Below are positions 28,680 to 37,163 of a stretch of DNA of 64,000 nucleotides, in pieces. Source of the DNA: UBA6016 sp964568395 (GTDB lineage Bacteria; Campylobacterota; Campylobacteria; Campylobacterales; UBA6016); contig CAZMPN010000005.1 in assembly GCA_964568395.1 (NCBI GenBank), positions 43,526-107,525 of the forward strand, written 5' to 3'. The position numbers were made by a program, and so were the translations under genes. Numbering within the stretch: the stretch's first letter is position 1; every line of letters starts with the position of its first letter. The notes under the pieces are model-generated. The model made no database searches, was not told where the DNA came from, and was given only the letters and a program-made list of their open reading frames with translations.

Positions 28680-28728
28680 GCCAAAGCCTCCATATCAATA
28701 AAAAGAAATTGCGAACCAAGCTATAAGC

Positions 28729-29298
28729 CTATCTTTCCGCAGGCGAAATTTCCCTTATCAATCTGGCGGGATTGCCGGCCCAAATCGTATAAGGCTCAAT
28801 ATTTTTTGTCACAACACTCCCTGCTCCGACAACAGCGCCTTCGCCTATCTCCACCCCTTTTAAAATAATGGAGTTAGCACCAATCCAGCACCCTTTTCCA
28901 AGAATAACACACTTACTCTTTGTGGTAGTCCAGTCATGGCCACAATTATCGCGCCAATCAGACAAGTCTTTTTTTCTTAGACTGTAACTTATGCTATGAT
29001 TGTCACTGTCCATAATCAAGCAATTACTTGCCACCAACACATCATCATATATGGCTATGCTTTTCACACAATCTATTACGCTGCCGCCGCCTACAAAAAC
29101 ATTGTTTCCTATTGTGAGAGTGGCTTCTTCGGTCTCTGTAACGATAGTGCCTTGAATCAGAGAATCATTGCCTATATTTATTTTGGCACCATCTTTTCTT
29201 TTATTGACGGAGCCGACTATTTGAGTATTAATACCCAATTTATCTATATGTTTTTTATTGCGTCTCTCGCGCAACCATAACTTTAAAGCGGCAACCAA
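28729..29298 (-). CDS. Hexapeptide-repeat O/N-acetyltransferase
   Basis: 189 aa. Left-handed beta-helix repeats run through most of the protein (for example IGNDSLIQGTIV, IGNNVFVGGGSVI), ending in CWIGANSIILKGVEIGEGAV and AGNPARLIREIS, typical of the NodL/LacA/WbbJ acetyltransferases. The catalytic His in DSDNHSISY is present. Start is a TTG with a GGGG element about seven bases upstream. The enzyme transfers an acetyl group from acetyl-CoA to a sugar hydroxyl or amine in the cytosol; a WbpD-like N-acetylation of an amino sugar is one possibility. Lies 12 bases after a methyltransferase gene. Confidence 0.9.
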   Translation of the reverse strand: MVAALKLWLRERRNKKHIDKLGINTQIVGSVNKRKDGAKINIGNDSLIQGTIVTETEEATLTIGNNVFVGGGSVIDCVKSIAIYDDVLVASNCLIMDSDNHSISYSLRKKDLSDWRDNCGHDWTTTKSKCVILGKGCWIGANSIILKGVEIGEGAVVGAGSVVTKNIEPYTIWAGNPARLIREISPAER

Positions 29299-29310
29299 AC
29301 CAAAGCCCCG

Positions 29311-30018
29311 CTACTTATAGCAAAGAAACCATTTTCCAACCGAAACCTGATCGCTCCAGCCAGAATCAATTACATATACATCTTTATAAACAGAGCGGTA
29401 TTTTTCAAGCCACCACTCTACGCTATTATTATGAAAACTCTGCAATGTTTTCATCCATCCTTCATCTTTACCGCTTCTAGATACTGGTATCATATGAAAA
29501 GACGCTACTTTTGCAACCCTGTGAGCCTCAGAGAGCAAATCCAATATCCCTTGCTCTGTAAAATGTTCTAGAGAGCCTATAGTATAGGCATAGTCAAACG
29601 AATTGTCAGAATAGTCCATTTTAGTTGCATCACATACCGTAAGCCTATAATCCTCTATACCTCTATCCTTTGCTTTACCTATCAAAACATCAGATATATC
29701 GCATCCGTAAAGCTCTATGCTTTTATTATCAGCCAAAATTTCCATTGTCTTTCCGGTTCCGCATGCAATATCAAGAACGCGACCCTTGCAATTGATCATT
29801 AAAAACTGTATCTCATTCCAAACATGCCCGATACCCCATGTTTCTAGTATGGCAGCCATCTCCGGGGTCCAATACACATCTAGATCTTGGCTTTTAACAT
29901 CCGAAGAGTTGCTTTTTTCTTTAGGAATAACTCTTCTTATTTTTCCTTTTAGCCATTTTAATGCGCCGCAAGGATTGATTGGATTGCAAAGTATTTTTGT
30001 AATGCTATTATTCATCAT
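29311..30018 (-). CDS. Class I SAM-dependent methyltransferase
   Basis: 235 aa. RVLDIACGTGKTMEILAD is motif I; ELYGCDISDVLIGKAKDRG, LTVCDATKMDYSDNSFDYAY and GSLEHFTEQG follow in the order of the Methyltransf_11 fold. The start overlaps the upstream GT gene as ATGATG with a shared TGA. Cytosolic. No substrate-specific domain is present. It is one of at least six methyltransferases in the cluster, which suggests either a heavily O-methylated glycan or genes gathered from several ancestral clusters. Confidence 0.85.
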   Translation of the reverse strand: MMNNSITKILCNPINPCGALKWLKGKIRRVIPKEKSNSSDVKSQDLDVYWTPEMAAILETWGIGHVWNEIQFLMINCKGRVLDIACGTGKTMEILADNKSIELYGCDISDVLIGKAKDRGIEDYRLTVCDATKMDYSDNSFDYAYTIGSLEHFTEQGILDLLSEAHRVAKVASFHMIPVSRSGKDEGWMKTLQSFHNNSVEWWLEKYRSVYKDVYVIDSGWSDQVSVGKWFLCYK

Positions 30019-30962
30019 GTTCCTATATTATCAGAATGTGCTTTAAAGCCTTTAACTGTGCCTGCCAGATACATAAAGAAGCTCTTTATTTTTTCAAATA
30101 TTTTACCGCCCAGACTATTTTTTTTCTTCCTTAATGCATGCGCGACAATATCGCGTATATGTTTTTTTTCAAAAACATCGTCTGTTAGGCTATAGTCAAA
30201 CGGAACAAGTTCTTGCTCTATATATCCATCTCCGCAATGGGTTCCACTCCCGTCATATCCTATATTGCGAACAAGTCTCTCTGCCGGGAAAAGCGTCAAT
30301 CCATTTTTCAAGAAAATAGACATATACCAAAAAATAGCCCAGGAATTTATTTTCCCATCCAATTGAAGCTTAGACATTGAGACATAATCATAACTATCGT
30401 CAAAGTTAAAATCTCTAATTTTACTTTCATCGCTTATAACACGCTTCAGGATTTCAGAATCTCTTGAGAAAATAGACCATTTTCCACGCCACGTAGCCCA
30501 ACTCCAAGAACTTGTGATCGATAGAAAATAGGTCGATTCAGGAACTCTGCCGCCATCTGCAAAAGAATAACCGGTAACAGCATAGACACTCTGCTCGTTT
30601 TCGTACTTATCCAATGCCTCATTCATAAAACATAAAAAATTACTACTTGTTAGTAAGTCGTCTTCCAGGACAATAACTTTGCCAGCACTATTAACTACGT
30701 CTGTAACACCGTCTATTATATTGCTTGCTAGGCCGAAATTTATATCTCTTTCGACAACGAAAATATTTTTAAATCCGGATATCTCTTTTATAAATTGTCT
30801 AACTTCTTTTACTAGCGGCTCAGCATCTTTGTTTTTGGCTCCGTCGGAGTAAATATACAGGTCTGTTTGTTCAGCCAATGCATTTTTTAGAAGAGATTCT
30901 ATTGTTTTTCTAGTGTGCTCTGGACGATTGTAGACAAACAAAACAACAGGAGCTAAATTCAA
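30015..30962 (-). CDS. Glycosyltransferase family 2-like (GT-A fold)
   Basis: 315 aa. PVVLFVYNRPEHTRKTIESL is the start of a GT-A subfamily in which the usual SVIIPTYN motif is replaced by LFVYNRPEH; VIVLEDDLLTSSNFL contains the DxD-type EDD motif, and WSWATWRGKW is a conserved Trp-rich block of this subfamily. It lies five bases from an FkbM gene upstream and overlaps a methyltransferase gene downstream by 4 bases. Probably transfers a sugar to the growing repeat unit. Donor not inferable. Confidence 0.83.
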   Translation of the reverse strand: MNLAPVVLFVYNRPEHTRKTIESLLKNALAEQTDLYIYSDGAKNKDAEPLVKEVRQFIKEISGFKNIFVVERDINFGLASNIIDGVTDVVNSAGKVIVLEDDLLTSSNFLCFMNEALDKYENEQSVYAVTGYSFADGGRVPESTYFLSITSSWSWATWRGKWSIFSRDSEILKRVISDESKIRDFNFDDSYDYVSMSKLQLDGKINSWAIFWYMSIFLKNGLTLFPAERLVRNIGYDGSGTHCGDGYIEQELVPFDYSLTDDVFEKKHIRDIVAHALRKKKNSLGGKIFEKIKSFFMYLAGTVKGFKAHSDNIGT

Positions 30963-30967
30963 ACTGT

Positions 30968-31639
30968 TTAAATCCTCTTAAAAAATACGGTATTAAAAGT
31001 TTTTGCAAAAATCATATAGCCATTTTTTTGCATATAGGCCGTAGTCTCCGAGCTGATAATCTGGTCAAAAGTCGTGCCCAAAACCTCAATCAATACAATC
31101 TCTGGTCTATATTTATCCCAATCGTTTGAGTTTAAGACTTGAAAATCAAGCCCCTCCACATCTATGGACAAAAAGTCTATTTTTTGTCCGGCAGGCATAA
31201 ACTCATCTAAAATACTCACCAAAGTTCTTGTTCGAAGCTCTTTTGTGCCAATAATTTTATATTGCCGAAGTCCGTTTCTGCTATCAGAAAGCTCTTTTGA
31301 AAAACCGTTCAACGCCGGTTCGTTGAATATATAGTATGTCAGAACTTCGTCTTTATCGGATACTGGAATTTCCAGATTAATATCCAAGGGTCTGTCTCTC
31401 TCAAACACGGCCATACTACCTGGCATAGCGTCTATATTTATTCCTCGCCATCCCCTTCTATAAAAAAAATAGGTATTTGAAAATCGCTTCGGATGATGTG
31501 CGCCAACATCTATATAGAAGCCCTCTTTTTTGTTTTCAAATATTCTATTAAGAACCATATCTTCGCCCTCTTGCGAATAACACAGGGAACCAAATGGCCA
31601 AAGCGTCTTAAAAATCTGTTTTTTAAAATTTCTAATCAT
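30968..31639 (-). CDS. FkbM-family methyltransferase
   Basis: 223 aa. SQEGEDMVLNRIF and GFYIDVGAHHPKRFSNTYFF are the diagnostic FkbM N-terminal blocks, followed by GWRGINIDAMPGSM and, near the C-terminus, IDFLSIDVEGLDFQVLNSND. The family O-methylates sugars. It overlaps the preceding methyltransferase-like gene by 8 bases. Differs in sequence from the FkbM protein at 24210-24992, so a different hydroxyl or a different residue may be the target. Confidence 0.9.
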   Translation of the reverse strand: MIRNFKKQIFKTLWPFGSLCYSQEGEDMVLNRIFENKKEGFYIDVGAHHPKRFSNTYFFYRRGWRGINIDAMPGSMAVFERDRPLDINLEIPVSDKDEVLTYYIFNEPALNGFSKELSDSRNGLRQYKIIGTKELRTRTLVSILDEFMPAGQKIDFLSIDVEGLDFQVLNSNDWDKYRPEIVLIEVLGTTFDQIISSETTAYMQKNGYMIFAKTFNTVFFKRI

Positions 31640-32345
31640 GTGTTTTATATTGCAATACTACAGCACAATCATATGAGATATTCAACTCTGGATCATAAAC
31701 AAAACTAGGCTTCATTCTAGAAATGTCAATCAAATCAACCGATGAATTTAGCGTATTGGCTCTCGGCGAGCCTTCTGGAATTTTCCCACTTATTTTTTGC
31801 TCATAGTTTGATTCTATACCTATGCCCAAAAAGCCATTTGGTTTTAAAATTCGTTTACATTCATCAATCACTAACCCTGGATTGGAACTATAGCTAATCA
31901 TCCATCCAAGAAGTACAGCATCAAATGTATCATCTTGATATATTGTCGCATGTATATCGCCAACATCAATATAGCTGCTATAAGAAAATAAATCTAAACC
32001 AATTGTATTTTTTAGACCAAGCGCCTTAGCCCAAAAAATATCATCCTCTGTTCTTGGTCCAACTATTAAAATTTTAGGCTCTTTTCTATCGCGTACCAAC
32101 ATCAATGTTGGATATAGCAATAAACCCATTCTACCGCTCATTCCAAAAGTAGCTTTTAAGTTATCGAGAGCCTGCATGTTATATTCAACTGTTCTTTGAC
32201 CGATATTTTTACTTGAATAAGATGTCAGCCTCATCTTATTTTTTAAAACAAAAAAACGAATAAGACAAAAATAATATCTAATGATGTCAATTCTTAATAG
32301 CTGTATTAAGAAATTATTAATTTTTATTCTATATTTTGTAAACAA
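31632..32345 (-). CDS. SAM-dependent methyltransferase-like protein
   Basis: 237 aa. The SAM site is atypical: ILIVGPRTEDDIFWAKALGL stands where GxGxG usually is, then TIGLDLFSYSSYIDVGDIH, FDAVLLGWMISYSSNPGLVI and ECKRILKPNGFLGIG, which is the usual beta-5 region (LKPGG-like). Start is a TTG with AAAGG about six bases upstream. The glycine-poor motif I means activity is uncertain; it may bind SAM weakly or act as a partner. It is separated by 24 bases from the PhyH gene and overlaps the FkbM gene by 8 bases. Confidence 0.68.
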   Translation of the reverse strand: MFTKYRIKINNFLIQLLRIDIIRYYFCLIRFFVLKNKMRLTSYSSKNIGQRTVEYNMQALDNLKATFGMSGRMGLLLYPTLMLVRDRKEPKILIVGPRTEDDIFWAKALGLKNTIGLDLFSYSSYIDVGDIHATIYQDDTFDAVLLGWMISYSSNPGLVIDECKRILKPNGFLGIGIESNYEQKISGKIPEGSPRANTLNSSVDLIDISRMKPSFVYDPELNISYDCAVVLQYKTHD

Positions 32346-32369
32346 ATTAAACCTTTCTTTTAATCAGTG

Positions 32370-33497
32370 TCAATGACCCTGATTCATGTATTTTGCGAAG
32401 ACTCTTGGATAATCAGCAATAGCTTGCTTTAGTTCAGGACAGATATCTTTTGGGAAGTTATGCCTATCATATCCGCCACCAAACAAAGAATCACTAAAAT
32501 TCATTTGAAACAAAATCCTATGATCCTTCAAAAGATACTTACCCTTATGAAGCCCTCTTGTATCGACGGCTACGATTGTACCTTTCTTGCCGACAACCTC
32601 AATAATGTCTTCTTTTTTATAATACTGCTCAACCTCGTGATCCTCAACCCTTGCATATCCTCTTTTTAGTAGTTCCGCCGGTATGCCTCCTGTTTTGTGG
32701 GAACCCCTAACATAACAATGAGGACCTCTTTCTGTGTCCATATCCGAGAGATAGAAAAAAACCTTAATCCACTTAATGCGATCCATATCAAAATGCCACT
32801 TTGTAGCAGACATGGAATTTGATTCTTTAACAAAATCGGTATGTATCCAATATCCGAGAACGTCAGATACAGGCTGGCTCTTGAAATACTCTTGCGCTAA
32901 AGCTATAAGAGACATATCTGCCAAGAATTTTTGAACCCTTGTGTTGTTAAGCAATACGTCTGGGTAATAATCATATCTTATTGCCTTTTTATTGTTTGGA
33001 TCATATATCTCTTGAATCTCTTTGTGCATATCATATGTTTTTGGATTTGCTTCCACGGGGCGCAAATGAGCAGGTTGAGTCCTAGGTATCTCTAATAGTT
33101 CTTCTATAATATCATCGCTAAGCTTGTGGTCAAAAAGATAGAAGCCGTCTTCTTCGATTTTTGAACATATATCCTGAAGTTTTTGCTTGTCTAAGTCGCC
33201 CAATACCCCAGAAACTTTTTCCGGCATTTGGTATGGAGGATGATTTAGTTTTACTAATTCGTGAAAGAAATCGTTTGAGGCACCCTGCGTGTCACAAAAT
33301 AATCTGATCAGAGACTGGTATGCTTCCGGCGGAGTGGTATGGTTGCCGCTTTTCCAATACCGCTCAACCCCATCTATAACAGTTCTGACATGCGGCCATA
33401 TTTCTTGTACTTTGTTTGTGCTATGTCTAGGATCCCCTTTTCGAATACCTCTATTTTTTAGATATTTTTTGACACGCTTTACGGTTTTGCTATACAT
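32370..33497 (-). CDS. Phytanoyl-CoA dioxygenase (PhyH)-family Fe(II)/2-oxoglutarate oxygenase
   Basis: 375 aa. The double-stranded beta-helix iron site is visible: KWHFDMDR gives H235 and D237, and TRGLHKGKYLLKDHR gives H317 with Arg327 as probable 2-oxoglutarate ligand; RGPHCYVRGSHKTG is the conserved PhyH block between them. Such enzymes hydroxylate small molecules or lipids; in a glycan cluster a hydroxylated sugar substituent or acyl group is plausible. The ATG is preceded by GGAGG at short spacing. It overlaps the large GT-B-like gene by 19 bases. A non-catalytic role is unlikely because the ligand set is intact. Confidence 0.85.
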   Translation of the reverse strand: MYSKTVKRVKKYLKNRGIRKGDPRHSTNKVQEIWPHVRTVIDGVERYWKSGNHTTPPEAYQSLIRLFCDTQGASNDFFHELVKLNHPPYQMPEKVSGVLGDLDKQKLQDICSKIEEDGFYLFDHKLSDDIIEELLEIPRTQPAHLRPVEANPKTYDMHKEIQEIYDPNNKKAIRYDYYPDVLLNNTRVQKFLADMSLIALAQEYFKSQPVSDVLGYWIHTDFVKESNSMSATKWHFDMDRIKWIKVFFYLSDMDTERGPHCYVRGSHKTGGIPAELLKRGYARVEDHEVEQYYKKEDIIEVVGKKGTIVAVDTRGLHKGKYLLKDHRILFQMNFSDSLFGGGYDRHNFPKDICPELKQAIADYPRVFAKYMNQGH

Positions 33498-35362
33498 GAT
33501 GCCTCCTTCAAAAATTTCGTTAAATTTGAATGTAACTTACCTTTTACAACATTCTTTGCAGATAACCTACTGCAAATACCGCCAACAGTTTCTCTCCCAA
33601 ACTTTTTTAAGTTTGAGAAAAGCCTACCCCTCACTCTTTCATTCGCAAATATACCATTATGTATATCTCTTAACGACTCCTTTACAAGTTTTTTCAGATT
33701 AAAGTATAACTCAATCTTCTTTGAATATAAGGAATGATGAACTTCATTTAACATTTTGATGATTATTTTCGTCTCCGCATCCTCATCGACCCCTTCAAAA
33801 ACCGATTCATCAATTAAATCACCATAGTTTGTCGCGCCAGATTCGATAAATGCGCAAATATTTTTTTGCACAGCAATCGTCTTTGGTTTTTTTGCAACAT
33901 CCAAATATTTACGGATAGGCTCTCCTGGCTGCATCTTGAACGCATCGCTGATATCAAACGTAGTAAGAGAAAACTTAAATGCAAGCCATCTATATGCCAG
34001 CCGAATTCTCTCAAAACTCCAGCCAGACTCCAATGCCCTATCGATTGCCAAAAAATACTCTTCTTTTGTGTCGACTTTAATATCCAAATCTATTGGATAC
34101 GTATTCCATTCATTCGCATAAGATAGCACCGGTAATCCCAAAAGTGACATCTCGAGACCGCTGCTAGAAAAACCGTTCAAAATAACATCCGCATACTCTG
34201 CCAAATCATATATGGAAAGATTGTCTGCTGGCCAATTGACCCTAATATTTGACGGTAGATTACTTAGTGCCTCTTCATACAGAATAGCATTTTTAGATTT
34301 TTGTTTTTCTCGATGATTTGGAAACTCTCTCGGATGAGTCCTTACTATTAAAAATAAATCCGGCCTATTTTTAAAAAAATCAATTAATCCCTTAATCCAT
34401 TCTAGCTGATCGACAAATATTTTCCCATGGCAAGTATCAAACTCTCCTACGGCATAAGAAGCAATGATTTCATCATATGAACTCATCATGGCGACTGCTA
34501 TTTTTTGAGAGCGAGAGATACCGAAATATTTCAATATGTCGACATTGGACTGCTTCGCCTTAGAATACGATAAAAACGTTCTGGACTGTATCTGACTCAA
34601 TATATGAGGCAGTGCTTTTGCAAGCATTTTCCCTGGAAACGGCTTATTTTTTACTTTATTCCATGCTTCAAACTGCGTATACCAATGCGTAAGGTTGTAT
34701 CCTTTTACCATTATAAATCCTTGATAAAAGGCAGCCAAATTATCCCAAGCAGTCATACTGTAAGACGGTATATCTCTCTGTTTGGCACAAAAATTAAATA
34801 CGTTATTTGAAGAGTATGTATTGCTATAAATAACTATCCTGTCAGGCTTTATAGCATCCAATATTTTCGGTGCCGCACAAGCAACATAAAAAGCATTTTT
34901 AAGCCATACGACATACGATGCCCACTCATCCGGATGACTCATATCTAAATTATTTTTTTTATACTGCAACATTGTTTCATAAGTAGCAAGCCTGCCCAGC
35001 GGGATACCGGCATACTGAAAATCGTAGTAATTTTCGTGGCTAATTTTGTTTATTTGCGTATCCACAAACTCTTTATCTTCATTTGTCAAATAGGTACTTA
35101 TATCGAAACCGTCAAAATTAAAACCTTTTTTTATAAGTTCTTTATTTTCATTACATATTCTGCATATTCTTTGCTTCGCATCAATTGGAGAGTCTATAGA
35201 TAGCCCATTTGCTCTCATGCTTATACATATACTACTAAGCATCTCTCCGCATGTTACATATGTTATCTCATGGCCTCCTTGCTTCAAGGCATCTGCAGCC
35301 AAAGCCTCCGGGAAGGCATGCTGCCAAATTGCAGAATAAGGAGCAAATAGCAAAATCCTCAT
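33479..35362 (-). CDS. Large GT-B-like surface carbohydrate transferase, family not assigned
   Basis: About 627 aa. Residues roughly 1-430 look like a GT-B enzyme: RILLFAPYSAIWQHAFPEAL, VRTHPREFPNHREK with a His-Pro motif, and NGFSSSGLEMSLLGLPVL, features shared by capsule (KpsS/LipB-like), CDP-glycerol and sialyltransferase-type enzymes. The last 150 residues are helical and basic and may bind the membrane or a partner. I chose ATG at 35362, coupled to the GNAT stop as ATGA; a GTG at 35386 would add eight residues. Because cytidylyltransferases are encoded in the same cluster, a CMP-sugar donor is possible. No precise function can be stated. Confidence 0.6.
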   Translation of the reverse strand: MRILLFAPYSAIWQHAFPEALAADALKQGGHEITYVTCGEMLSSICISMRANGLSIDSPIDAKQRICRICNENKELIKKGFNFDGFDISTYLTNEDKEFVDTQINKISHENYYDFQYAGIPLGRLATYETMLQYKKNNLDMSHPDEWASYVVWLKNAFYVACAAPKILDAIKPDRIVIYSNTYSSNNVFNFCAKQRDIPSYSMTAWDNLAAFYQGFIMVKGYNLTHWYTQFEAWNKVKNKPFPGKMLAKALPHILSQIQSRTFLSYSKAKQSNVDILKYFGISRSQKIAVAMMSSYDEIIASYAVGEFDTCHGKIFVDQLEWIKGLIDFFKNRPDLFLIVRTHPREFPNHREKQKSKNAILYEEALSNLPSNIRVNWPADNLSIYDLAEYADVILNGFSSSGLEMSLLGLPVLSYANEWNTYPIDLDIKVDTKEEYFLAIDRALESGWSFERIRLAYRWLAFKFSLTTFDISDAFKMQPGEPIRKYLDVAKKPKTIAVQKNICAFIESGATNYGDLIDESVFEGVDEDAETKIIIKMLNEVHHSLYSKKIELYFNLKKLVKESLRDIHNGIFANERVRGRLFSNLKKFGRETVGGICSRLSAKNVVKGKLHSNLTKFLKEASCIAKP

Positions 35363-35922
35363 GCTTGCGGCTCTTTGTTTAAGCACTCCAAATATTCATT
35401 TGCTATAATGGAATACTCTAGCATATTGTGAAATGAACCATTTTTATATACCGCCAATCTCCTGATCCCCTCTTGTTTCATGCCAAGTTTTTGCGCAACT
35501 TTTTGCATACCTATGTTTCCCTCCAACGTTCCGCAATAAACCCTGTTTAAATTTAACTCTAAAAAAGCATGTCTTAACAAGGCACTCAGTGCCTCAACGG
35601 CATAGCCACGCCCCCAGTTTTGTTTACTTCCAAGTAAAATGTTTAAACTGGCGCTTCTATTTAAAAGATCTATATCGCCTATTGAAACATTGCCTATATG
35701 AAGCATGCTATCTCTTAAATGCAAAGCAAGGGCAATAATATTTTTATTATTAGTCACATACTCAATATATTTAAATGCGGCATCTTTAGTATAGGGGAAA
35801 TAGCGATGCCCGTTAAAGCGACACACTTCTGGATCGTTGAGCCATCCTATATAGTCATCGGTTATATGGGCAACATTCAATGGGCAAAGCTCTAATCTTT
35901 CAGTACTAATAAAACTGTTCAT
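35359..35922 (-). CDS. GNAT N-acetyltransferase (RimJ/RimL type)
   Basis: 187 aa. RLELCPLNVAHITDDYIGWL at the N-terminus and QNWGRGYAVEALSALLRHAF (the acetyl-CoA pyrophosphate loop) define the RimJ/RimL-like GNAT fold; NIGMQKVAQKLGMKQEG is the last conserved helix. In nonulosonate and dideoxyamino-sugar pathways this type (PseH-, FdtC- or WecD-like) acetylates the amine installed by an aminotransferase. That fits here: the DegT aminotransferase gene lies one base upstream. It overlaps the GT-B-like gene downstream by 4 bases. Ribosomal protein acetylation is unlikely from context. Confidence 0.88.
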   Translation of the reverse strand: MNSFISTERLELCPLNVAHITDDYIGWLNDPEVCRFNGHRYFPYTKDAAFKYIEYVTNNKNIIALALHLRDSMLHIGNVSIGDIDLLNRSASLNILLGSKQNWGRGYAVEALSALLRHAFLELNLNRVYCGTLEGNIGMQKVAQKLGMKQEGIRRLAVYKNGSFHNMLEYSIIANEYLECLNKEPQA

Positions 35923-35923
35923 A

Positions 35924-37162
35924 CTACTTCAACTCATTAATATTTTCGCATACTTTCTGATATGCATTTATAACATCTTGCATATCGTCTTTCGATATCG
36001 AAGATTTTGTAAAGTCATGCAAAAATAATTTATTGGCATACATATCCTCTACAATAGGTAGTTTTAAGTCGCAACCAAAAATTGGAAGTCTGTAGAGTGG
36101 TTTTGTGTATCCACACCAAACCTGAACGCCGTCGCTCTCATAGCCCTCAACCACGTCAAGCTCGGCGCAAACCGCATCCACAAACCTCTCCCTTGTTACT
36201 CCGGCTTTCTCTTTTAAAAATCTAAACCCTTGAATATAATAAGCATGCGTACGGTCATTTCCAATAGTCGTTGTTTCTATAAAATCAAATTTCGTCAGAA
36301 CGTCGTCGTATGTTTTTGCATACTCCTGCCTTAGAGAAAGCTCTTTATCTAATCTATCTTGAAGCTGGACAGAGGCTATTGCAGCCTGAACTTCAGTAAT
36401 CCTAAAATTAAATCCGTAAATATTTTTCAAATCTAATCTACCCATGCCTTCCACTACCGCCTCAGAGTGATTCCTTAAAAGCTGGAGCCTAATCGCAAGC
36501 TCATCATTGTCGGTTACGCAAACCCCTCCCTCTCCGGACTGTATATGTTTATGCACGTTTAGACTAAATACACCTATATCGCCTATAGTCCCGGCTTTTT
36601 TGCCTTTATATATAGCGCCCGGGGACTGTGAAGCATCCTCAATAACTTTAATATTATTTTCTTTCGCTACGGCCATTATCTCGTCCATATCTGCTGGGCA
36701 GCCAAAGATATGGACAACTATGATAGCTTTTGTTTTTGGCGTAATTTTACTTTTAATGCTCTCTGGAGTTATATTGTAGTGATTAGGGTCTATGTCTGCG
36801 AATACAGGAACGGCACCCCACATTAAAGGCGCAGTTGCGGATACGGACATAGAATATGGGCTAACTATAACTTCATCGCCATTTTTAATATCTAGCGCCC
36901 CAAGCGCTATTTGAATTGCAGATGAAGCCGAGTTTACAGACACGGAATGCTTGCAGCCGAAATATTTAGACCACTTGGTTTCAAAATCCTGGACTTCAAT
37001 TCCGCCATAAAACTGTTTTTCATCCCATGATCCTATAAAGCCGGATAGTACACCCCTGTCTAATACTCTGTTAGCGGCAGCTTTTTCTGCTTCACCTATC
37101 GTATTATATGCTTTAAATTTTCTTCTTCTAACGGCCTCGCCACCATTTATCGCCAATTTCAT
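35924..37162 (-). CDS. DegT/DnrJ/EryC1/StrS-family PLP aminotransferase
   Basis: 412 aa. The PLP site is complete: VNSASSAIQIALGAL, VIEDASQSPGAIY (Asp contacts the pyridine nitrogen) and NVHKHIQSGEGG with the Schiff-base lysine. Longer than many family members because of the N-terminal extension MKLAINGGEAVRRRKFKAYN, which recalls the StrS/AHBA-synthase-like branch. It would convert a keto sugar to an amino sugar with glutamate as donor. The Gfo/Idh gene two genes upstream could supply the keto group, and the GNAT gene one base downstream could acetylate the product, giving a three-step amino-sugar module similar in logic to WbpB-WbpE-WbpD. Confidence 0.92.
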   Translation of the reverse strand: MKLAINGGEAVRRRKFKAYNTIGEAEKAAANRVLDRGVLSGFIGSWDEKQFYGGIEVQDFETKWSKYFGCKHSVSVNSASSAIQIALGALDIKNGDEVIVSPYSMSVSATAPLMWGAVPVFADIDPNHYNITPESIKSKITPKTKAIIVVHIFGCPADMDEIMAVAKENNIKVIEDASQSPGAIYKGKKAGTIGDIGVFSLNVHKHIQSGEGGVCVTDNDELAIRLQLLRNHSEAVVEGMGRLDLKNIYGFNFRITEVQAAIASVQLQDRLDKELSLRQEYAKTYDDVLTKFDFIETTTIGNDRTHAYYIQGFRFLKEKAGVTRERFVDAVCAELDVVEGYESDGVQVWCGYTKPLYRLPIFGCDLKLPIVEDMYANKLFLHDFTKSSISKDDMQDVINAYQKVCENINELK

Positions 37163-37163
37163 A

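Noticed and set aside
28680..28728. Promoter in the 49-base gap before the zinc-ribbon methyltransferase
   Set aside because: A strong GGAGG ribosome-binding site is present, but I found no convincing -10 box, so only the start choice is supported.
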